From: Adiantum capillus-veneris
Taxonomy: Eukaryota; Streptophyta; Polypodiopsida; Polypodiales; Pteridaceae
DNA: 64,000 bases
NCBI GenBank assembly: GCA_014529385.2
Contig: CM043959.1
Coordinates: 3,574,358 to 3,638,357 of the forward strand
Reading direction: 5' to 3'
Of the stretch, positions 55,805-64,000 are shown one piece after another (position 1 is the first letter of the stretch; every line of letters begins with the position of its first letter). A program made the translations under genes and the position numbers. The notes beneath the pieces are model-generated. The model was given only the letters and a program-made list of their open reading frames with translations. It was not told the DNA's origin and did no database searches.

Positions 55805-57456
55805 TTTGCTGTTGTTTTGGCTTCATCTGTTGCACTGCTTGTATCTTTGTCGAACCACAACAAGAACTATGATCCATTAGAGCGGACGTCTATCATCATA
55901 ACCATTCATCTTTTGAGATCCTCTGATTATTTTTAAGTCTGCTCTTCTTCATTGGGGACTTCTTTGTTCTTGTGCAATCATGTTGTTAGTGTTGTCTGCA
56001 GCTTTGTCAGTGTAGGCCATTCTTCGACTCGCCATTGAGGAGAAGTATGCTATGATCTGAAATTGGTGCTCCAATTCATTTGTCAATTGATTTGAGTAGC
56101 ATTTCCTTATTGTTGATGTAGAAGGAATATGTACAAGAGGATGGTGATAGGTGTCTTTAGATTAGGGTCTAAAACCTGGATGACCAAAGGGAAAAAACCC
56201 GGTGGGAAAAAAAATGCCTTTGGTATACGCTCTTATTGGAGTCGAGTAGTTGAACGTGAAGTACATGTTCATGAAAGGTGAGTGCTTGGGTGAAACACAG
56301 AAAGAGTGCCTGATGCAAGTGCCAATTATGGCACACTCTATATGCATATGAGAAATTTGTCAACAAAAGCATGCAATGTGAAAGGAGGAGATGATGGGTG
56401 TTTCGAGGAATAAATGTAGCACATGTGACATCAAAAGATGTCTCAATAGCTTCCACCTTTCCAAGAAGGGTTTTCGATGTAGAAGTTTCTCCACTCGTAT
56501 CTCACTATGCTCAGTACGTGAGTGTCTTTTGGACCTTCTCCTTCACTTCACCAGACTTAAGTACTTAGACTTCGACTCTTTTGCTCACCTATACCAGCAT
56601 GAGCGACACAACGTAAATATGCTCAACTCTTCCAGCTTGAGCAGTACCTAGAATAGCTAAGATGCTTAGACCACAGAGAATATTACTTGAAGCTTTGGGA
56701 CTAATACCTCACTCATTTTGTGGCGTAGCTACTCGACTCTGACTTGTATGACTTGTCGGTTGCATGTTGACACTGCTTTGTGACAAATTCTTCGGCTGTT
56801 GTAGTGGCTATTGAGACATACTTCGTGAAGTTTCATCGTTTTCCTGTACCTTCTTCTCTTTGTAGTGCTCAGGCCTCTCGTCAGTCTTTTCTTTATGTGG
56901 TTTATGGATTTTTTTAATTTTTTCTTAATAATAAACAAGGAAAATCTTAAAACAACTCAACAAAAGAAAAATCATTCAAATAGAAATCTAAATGCTATGT
57001 ACACTATACACATGTCCCTAGGGGCTCATATATGGATTTTGTCCCCATACTCCTCTGTAACACTACTATGAGGGCATATACTCTAAATTTTGTCAAAAAA
57101 TTATCACAATAAAACGCAAAAATTCAATGCATCTCACAAAACATTGCCCTCTAATAGTCATAATGTTAGGTCCGCATTCAGAATGCCTCCCCCCTTCCTA
57201 TTTGGAGTCATCCTTTACGACAGGGTATCGCAAAGGGTATGTGTTGTGCTTGGGCAAAAAGTTGTGCCTATGCAGGCCTTGTAATGTAGCCCTATTATGC
57301 ATACACAGTCAATGCATGGAAAAGATTTATGTTGTGCAAGATGTGGATATAAGGAATTTGCTTATTGGCATTTGTTGGCGAGGCTTCCTATTCTAAGCAA
57401 TGTAATGGTCTTTGAAGCTCCTGTATCGTTGCTTGATTGAAGAGACTTGCTCTCTT
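55805..57456 (-). other. B2 3' noncoding module
   Basis: Collinear with the modules at 2,385-4,030, 19,260-20,910 and 22,009-23,622. No recognised gene. Confidence 0.55.
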
Positions 57457-60400
57457 CTAATTATACTGTAATCGTAGGAAGAATTGTAAGAATTCAAGCG
57501 GCGATGCACTGACAACAGTTTTGTTGTTCTTCTTTGGGACCCATTTCTTTGAGATTATTGGCTGTTTTGTTGTTGGCTCTCGTTTGGGAACCCATACTTG
57601 CCCGTGCTTTGTTTGTGTTTGAAGAGACTTCTTTGGGATCCACCTTTTTGTTGTGTGAGTCAACAATGGTCTTTGCTTCAGCCCTTGTACGCTTGGTTGG
57701 TGACGGGATTCAAGCTTTGAAAGTTGATACTCTGGTTGTTTTGGAATCCAAATGAATTCTTGATTTTTTTGTGCATGAATCAACTTCTTTGGAGCCCAAA
57801 CCTGAGTTGTGAAAGCTTGCGACTTTGTGATATTCTTACCCGTTCCTGCAGGCTTTCCTTGTTTTTGTTTTGGTGTTGGATCTTGTGATTTGTCATTAGA
57901 GATCTTTGTCTTCTTGATCCATATCTGTTTTTTGTCGATCTGGCTTTTTGGTATCCAGATTTGTCGAGCTTTTTGGATTTGACTTGTTGTCCTGTTCTTT
58001 TGACCTGTCATGGTTGTTGCTGAAGGGGTTGGTGATAGTGATGGTCTGAGTTGATGATAGGGGATGTCGTAAGATTCATCACTATCGCTACTATCCTCAG
58101 CAAGGTTGACTTCTTGTACTTTCCCTTGATTTTTTGGCTGGTAGTGGAAAGTTACTGTTTGTTTGCTCGTGGGTGGTAGTTTCTTGGAGGACTTTTCTAG
58201 CCCATTGATTAGAGCATTGTTAGCTCGTTTCTCTGGTCGTATTCCTCCTAGTTGAGTCTTTGCATCCTTATTAGGAGCCCTGTATGAGGATGCTTGTGGT
58301 GGTTGTGTCTTCATTGAGGACTTTGGAATCCACTTTTGATGCACTTTATTCGTGTAGCAATGACATTGATTCTTGGGTCGTTGATCTTCTTGAAGCTCGA
58401 AGTGTTCTACAGAGTCATAGAACTCGTCGTCTTCTTCATCTTTTGATTCTCCACATTTCTTTGTTTGATCCTTATTTCGAGAGCTTGTTGATGTCTGGTT
58501 CTCTTCATTTTCTTGGATTACACTCACTGCAAAATAAGGAACAACATCATAGCCATTTTCATCACAAAACTTTGTTGTGAGAGCATCCTCCACGGTGCAC
58601 ACGTCCAGAGTAGCCAAGATGTGTTCCCATCCAAAAGGCTCTAACCCTTCTTCAGGAAATGGTTCTGGGATATAGTCCATATCCTCTATAACCTATTCTA
58701 AGATACATTCCTTACGTTTCAAGCTACCACATTGTGAAGCTCCACACATCCACAGTTCTTTAGGCTTACCTAACCAAGCTGGCAGTTCTGATCCTGCAAC
58801 TGTGGCGGAATCAAACTCCTCAACCGGTGTTCTCGTCACATTCCTATAGCTATGGTCCCTCAAGTTTACCTTTGTTATGGTTTCCATATGTCTCAGGTAT
58901 ATATGGTCATAACCCCAATCTTGGACCATTTTCAATTGTCGCATGAATGGTCTTCCCAGATTGATTTCATAGTTGTTCTTCTTGCCAAAGTCGACAACAG
59001 CAAAAGTGTGTTCATATTCAATGCCACAAGAAGTAACAAGTACTTTTTCTAGCAATCCTAGGGGCTTTTCCTTGTGTCCGTCTGCAAGCTGCAGGGTCAT
59101 TCGTGTGGATATCAAGGCAGGTTGTCCCCATTTTTTCCAAACCTCTTTGGTTGCAATGGCCACACCAGCTCCACTGTCAAGGATTGCCATGGTTTTTACA
59201 CCATTGAATTCCACAGGAAGGGTGGTGTTTCCATCTTCTCCCTGGTAATACTCGCCTACCTTGTTTAATGGAACTGGCCTAGTATTTAGTTGAGGCATTT
59301 CAAGCTCTTTGATGCCTTCCTCGATTTGAGTCATTGGGGTTTTTACACCAAATTTCTCTATACATTTACCCGCATTAGCCCACATGTTTGGTCTTATTCT
59401 GAGCATTTCGGCTAACATTATTGTACAGGTGACTAGGGTAGATAGAATATCTACTAGCCCCTTTGAATCGATGGCCTTGTTGGGAGACAGTCTCTGTGAT
59501 GGGACTGCAACCGCATCTCACTTGGTCTCGTACTCTCCCATGTAGGACGGTAGTGTTCTTAGCGAATGGGGTTGACTATCCATAGATTGTACAGATCCTT
59601 TGTCGCCCCAACACGATCGCACGTCTAGATTCATTTGAGATCCAGTCTCAAATTCCTCTATTGGTGGTAGAAACACTCCTCGTTCATCACCAGTCTTGTC
59701 TACTCGTCTTCTTAGGTCATCGGCTTCATTGGCCTCTCTGACTTGTTTCCACAATTCGTCAAGACCATCTATCTCTTTACAATCCTCAGGTATAGCTTGG
59801 GGAAATCCCTCGGAAGAGTTATCCGTGGTATTCAGTACTATCCTTGGTGCTAATGCTGGGTCTTTGAGGTTTGGTCTGTGCTCATGACTAGAATCTGGCT
59901 CTTTTAGTTCCTGGTTTGGTGGGATTACTTGTGTAGGCAGGACACGAATCACATCCTCAGGTTTTGCACCTGGTGGTTCTAGTAAAGCTTGGGCTGTTTG
60001 AATCATTTTATGGCACATTTCAAACCTTTGCTTTTCTAGTTCCGTATAGGGATATGTCATCCACCTTTGTTCTTGGGTTTGGTTGTTTTTGAGCCTCGCA
60101 TCATAGGCTTTCAAGAGGGCATCTAATGTCTCATTAACCTTATCTACCAACACAGATCCTCCTGAACTAGCACTTCGTTTCTCATCCATGGATGGTTCTT
60201 CTAGAGGTTTAACCATCTTTGTAAGAGAAGGTGCCTCCTTTTCCTCATGTTGTTTTATCTTCTCCTCAGCTTCGGTAAGCTTCTCAGCTAGGGATTTTTG
60301 CTCTCATTCCCTGCGTGCTTTCGTCCTAGTCTTTCTAGCTTTCCAACTATTTTGTTTGCTCTTGGTTTTCTAACTAGGTGCGTCTGTCTTTGGTCCATTA

Positions 60401-62346
60401 TCTGTCTTTGGACTCGTGTCACTTTCCGTGTTCTTTGTCTCTGGATTCTCATCAGCTTTCTTTTGAGCTTGTGCTCTCGTAACCACTTGAACAATCCCTG
60501 ATACATTTGTCGTGATTTTCCTGATTTGGTTTGGTTTTTTCGGGCAATCGGGAATCAAGTGAGTGATGCCACACTCAAGACAATAGGCATTTACTTCAAT
60601 GATCTCCGTATGAGGACATTGTTTGACCAAGTGGTTGTCACGACTTTTGTGACAATCTGTCTCTGGTTGAGGAGATTCTTTTAGCATTTCCTCTTGGCTA
60701 TAAGCAAGCTTTGACCTAGATAAGCCGCTATTTGCAATGAATCGCAATGTCCTTTCGTCCATTTCATACCTTCTTTCTTTCGATTGAAACCCAGGAGGTG
60801 GAGGTTGTACTGGCCTCACCACTCCATGTGTTTTTCTCACATTTTGTTGCTCCAAAGGGTAGTACTCACTTTGGTTGCTATACCACATTGTAGCTGGTAC
60901 TCGCGTTGGTTTATTTGATGCTTTCATCATTGGCATGTATCTCATGTCTACCTGCATTCTAGCACCTGGCAGCGAAGGTTGTTGTCCTAAGACAAGCTGT
61001 GGCCTTAATACTCCTACTGGTCTTGGCGCATTCCCCATAATGTATCGTGAAGTAGGTGCTTCTCGAACAGGTTGTACATACCTCTCCCTAGCATTTTCCA
61101 TGCTATAATAGCACTCTTCCTCCGTATGGTTCGTCCATTTTCTCTCAATTTCACACCACTTTGGCTCTCCCGAATCAAACCTTACAAGAGGAATCAACCT
61201 CTTCACCAAGTCGTCTATAAGCTTTTCTTGATCAATAGGTGCCATTGGCTTGGCAATGGGCTCACTTATCTGTGAAACACTATGTTGAGAGGATGTGTCA
61301 TCTCCTTGACTCTTTAAGTCCTTTTCTTTGTATGCCTCACAGTTATCCACTAGATAAAGAGCTTCTTTGATCAACTCGTTTAGCGTCATCCTCCTTATCA
61401 TATGCAGATCCTTTTGAAGGCCCGCATGTCTCATTCCCTGGATAAAGATCAGCATCAATCGTGCTTGCGTAGGTAATTCCGCTCTCGGACAGAGCTTAAC
61501 ATATCTCTTGAGCCGTAATGATGCTTTGCGTATTGAATCATCCTCTTTCTGTTTGAATCTATGGATTTGCGAGACCGTGTTGTGAGGAATGCCTTTTGGC
61601 GAGAATTCTTCAATAAACTCCTCAAACAGCTCATCTAGGGTCTCAAAATCCCATTTTTCCACCGAGTCGAACCATGTAGCTGCATCATCTTCTAGAGTCA
61701 ATCCAAATCCCGCAAACTGTGTCGCAAAATCTGAAACTCCCTCTGCTCTAATCACTCTTCTAAAAGTCGCTACGTGATCTCTCGGATCTTTATCTCCGGA
61801 GTATTTTCTGTTTACCCATTTTTGGACTTGGGATGGTCTAACTAGTCGATTGTCTACAAGTCTAACCAGAGATTCTCCCAATCCTTCTCTCATTATCGCT
61901 CTTGAAGGGAATCTTGGTGGCTCTCTTCTTGGAATTCCTATAGGAATTCTCGTGTTTGGTGGAGTCATTTGTGGTCCTTCATTGACCAAATATCCACCTC
62001 TTTCTAGTACAGTCTGTGGATTTGTGCTTTCTACAACTATGTATTCTCGTCCATACTTGTCGACGACTATAGATCTCCATTGACAGTCGACTACGTATGT
62101 GTAGACATATAAGAGCTTGTAATCCGTTATCTCTTCTAGGTATGGATATGAGCACCTATAAAGATTGACCTCATTGTCGTCAATGTATCTATATAGTCCT
62201 TCACTCTCATGACCAATCATCCAAATTCTCTCAACATGATGGATCTTTATCAATTGCAAGTTTGGAAGATCCATTGTGGGAGGATGTTCCTCTATCGTCG
62301 GGATCTCCAAGCTTGTGTAAGCTGCGTTTGAATCTAGGATAGACAT
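57457..62346 (-). pseudogene. B2 gag-pro polyprotein, one frame with four stops
   Basis: A single frame of about 1,630 codons from the ATG at 62,346 to the stop at 57,457, with in-frame stops at 60,370, 60,304, 59,518 and 58,693. Domains by approximate residue: N-terminal region 1-170; gag domain 178-350 (ATWFDSVEKWDFETLDELF, KQKEDDSIRKASLRLKRY); variant knuckle near 588-600 (CLECGITHLIPDC, C-x2-C-x3-H-x4-C); Lys/Glu-rich helical region 670-900; retropepsin 1,040-1,150 with catalytic Asp1057 in ILDSGAGVAIAT and INLGRPFMRQL; the LWMCGASQC and LEPFGWEH segments; acidic DSSDSDES; and a WxPK-repeat tail to the end. No RT, RNase H or integrase. B1 has sense codons at the B2 stop sites I compared, so the ancestor was probably one open polyprotein. 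Confidence 0.85.
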
Positions 62347-64000
62347 GATTTCTGGGCTTAAGAGCTTTTGCTTGGTTCAAGTAGACTTAGTCCACTGTGT
62401 TCAAGTGCTTTGGTTAGGAAAAAGTCAAAACTATGTCCAAAACCGCAACCGTTTCGTCACAATTCTCGCAAATTGTCGCTTTCAGACACCCCTGACTTAC
62501 GGATGAATTTTGAGGCCTTAAACGATGTTTTTTTTTTTCAAAATTGAACTAAATGGTTGCCATTGGCATACATTTAGTTCAAGTTTTGCTCTAAGATCTG
62601 TAGAGCCGCTCTCAAGCTACGTTTTGATATAAAAAGTTTTTCGATCCGATACCGTTTGTGAAAGTTATGGCCAAAACAGTGAAATGCAGTTTAGAATGGA
62701 AGAAGACTTGGGATCTCTGTGACACTGTGAACACTTCTGTATGGTCAAAAGTACACTTGGACCCTAAATCTGGCCTGGAGACATCCTACGCGTAGGATGT
62801 CTATATGCTCAGAATTTAACAAAATTTGGTCCAGAGACTCCCCTTGAGTCCAGCAACACAATGGTATGCTCAGATTTTAATTTGGACCTAAAAATGGCCT
62901 TGAGACATCCTACGCGTAGGATGTCTTTTTGCTCAGAATGTCTTGAAATTTTCACCCCAGCTTCTCCTTGAGGTGCTAAACTCACAGCTCTTTTTACTTT
63001 TTGATTCTGACACCTATAGGCTGGTCAAATGATCCAGAATCTGTTCCAAAAGCCTGATGTCTGTTGTGATGAATTCCTAAGTCAAATCAACTCCAAATTG
63101 GACCAAATTTGACTAGGAGGCTTGCCTAAGGCTATACAACACCCTGTTATGGTCACAGTAGAATTTTGGTTTCAGAATTATGCAGTAGACATCCTACGCG
63201 TAGGATGTCTAACTTCTCAGAATTTCCCAAATTTGAACCACAGACTCTCCTTATGGTGCTGATCACAGTGGTATGCTCAAAATTAAGTTTGGAGTGCAAA
63301 ATCACACATATGATATCCTACGCGTAGGATGTCTTTTTGGTCTGTTTGACCCCAGACTTGTCCCACAGCTTCCCCTTGATGTCAGTAACCCAGTGGTATG
63401 CTTAGATTTTGGTTTGGATTTCAAAAGTCCCAAATTTTAGCTGTTCTTGCTTTTTGTCAGTCAGAAGTGCTAAAGTCCGCTTTGAACCCAATTTTCTCAC
63501 CCAAATGAGCTTAAAACTCTCACATGCACTCAAAACATCATTTAGAACATGCCTATGGAGTCATCCTATGGTTTGGTCTCAAAAATTATGCCTTGGGCAC
63601 AATTTGGGGAGGATGTCTGGCAATTCTCGTCTTTTGGCTTTGATCTATCAAAATTTGGTCAAATTTCTACTTTCCAGGTGAAAATAGGGTAAAACCTACC
63701 TTCTAAACACACTGGTAACCTCAGATTTTCAAAAAAGCGCCTAGATCACCCTGTAGACATCTTACGCGTAGAATGTCTACTGCTGATTTTTTCAGACTGA
63801 AGTGTCCCTGATGCTTCCTTAAGCTCGCAGCAAGTGCAAGTATGCTTCACAATTGCAAAAACATGCAAAAATCACTCAATTAAGCCTTTGCTGAATTTTT
63901 ACGTTTTCTGAATCCGCTTTTTGGCTTTTGGTCAACAAAAATAGGGAAAAACACTCAAGTCAATATGTTACTAGGGTAAAACCTACCCTCTGAACCCACT
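62347..64000 (-). other. B2 5' leader (runs off the window)
   Basis: Related to the B1 leader throughout. Five palindromes are present. The primer site and 5' LTR should lie beyond 64,000. No gene recognised. Confidence 0.75.
62779..63778. repeat. leader palindrome cluster, B2 (five sites)
   Basis: Copies at 62,779, 62,903, 63,187, 63,311 and 63,755. The first three are perfect; 63,311 and 63,755 carry paired or single changes. Spacings are 124, 284, 124 and 444 bp, nearly the same pattern as in B1 (124, then 284, 125, 442). Confidence 0.93.

Noticed and set aside
62779-63778. Leader palindromes considered as a CRISPR-like array
   Set aside because: The intervals are 100-440 bp and themselves homologous rather than unique spacers, and the setting is a plant retrotransposon leader.

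Overview
The window looks like repeat-dominated nuclear DNA of a land plant. The evidence is a Tork/Tnt1-like Ty1/copia element primed by initiator tRNA-Met, Ty3/gypsy-type LTR elements primed by a tRNA-Asp-like site, L1-type LINEs, a hAT-type BED zinc finger, and a DEAD-box helicase fragment resembling plant DBP2/RH20 proteins. I found no intact host gene and no tRNA, rRNA or CRISPR array. The dense nesting suggests a large-genome lineage; a fern or other non-angiosperm is a guess that the sequence does not prove.

Layout. 1-1,604: hAT-like BED fragment, four 151-bp tandem repeats, unassigned DNA. 1,605-21,336: remains of two related gypsy-like families, A and B, arranged as an inverted repeat with arms of about 7.9 kb (1,959-9,891 and 13,400-21,336). 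The spacer holds an A-family LTR (10,271-11,339), an (AT)44(AG)31 microsatellite and a decayed repeat called Y here. 21,337-31,860: a fragment of A ORF1 joined to a B element on the minus strand (B1: LTR, PBS, leader, decayed gag-pro frame). 31,861-33,599: the 3' end of an A element on the plus strand. 33,600-37,431: AT-rich DNA, GGCGCTAGCGCC palindromes, a 38-nt G run, GA arrays and a 3'-truncated LINE. 37,432-47,640: a third gag-pro relic (C) split by a copia element (37,769-44,315, target duplication ataag) and by a solo LTR (44,374-46,033, aaggg); a second solo LTR of the same family sits inside the copia gag gene (38,784-40,376, taaga). 48,714-53,717: a duplicated C segment, Y fragments and an inverted LINE. 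54,381-64,000: a second B element (B2, minus strand) whose 5' LTR lies beyond the window.

How the parts work together. A and B share a tRNA-Asp-type primer site and TATA box, and a long 5' leader studded with a 24-bp palindrome. Family B encodes one frame of about 1,630 codons (gag, a variant zinc knuckle, retropepsin, a WxPK-repeat tail) and no reverse transcriptase, RNase H or integrase. Family A encodes a 736-residue protein with the same variant knuckle, then one in-frame TAA, then a 287-residue protein that looks like a retropepsin whose DSG has become DCT. Both would depend on enzymes from another element. B2 also carries, just upstream of its 3' LTR, two pieces of a captured DEAD-box helicase gene.

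The best candidates for something undescribed are this A/B non-autonomous family, its palindrome-array leader and the helicase capture. All identifications come from reading motifs in the sequence; no database search was run.
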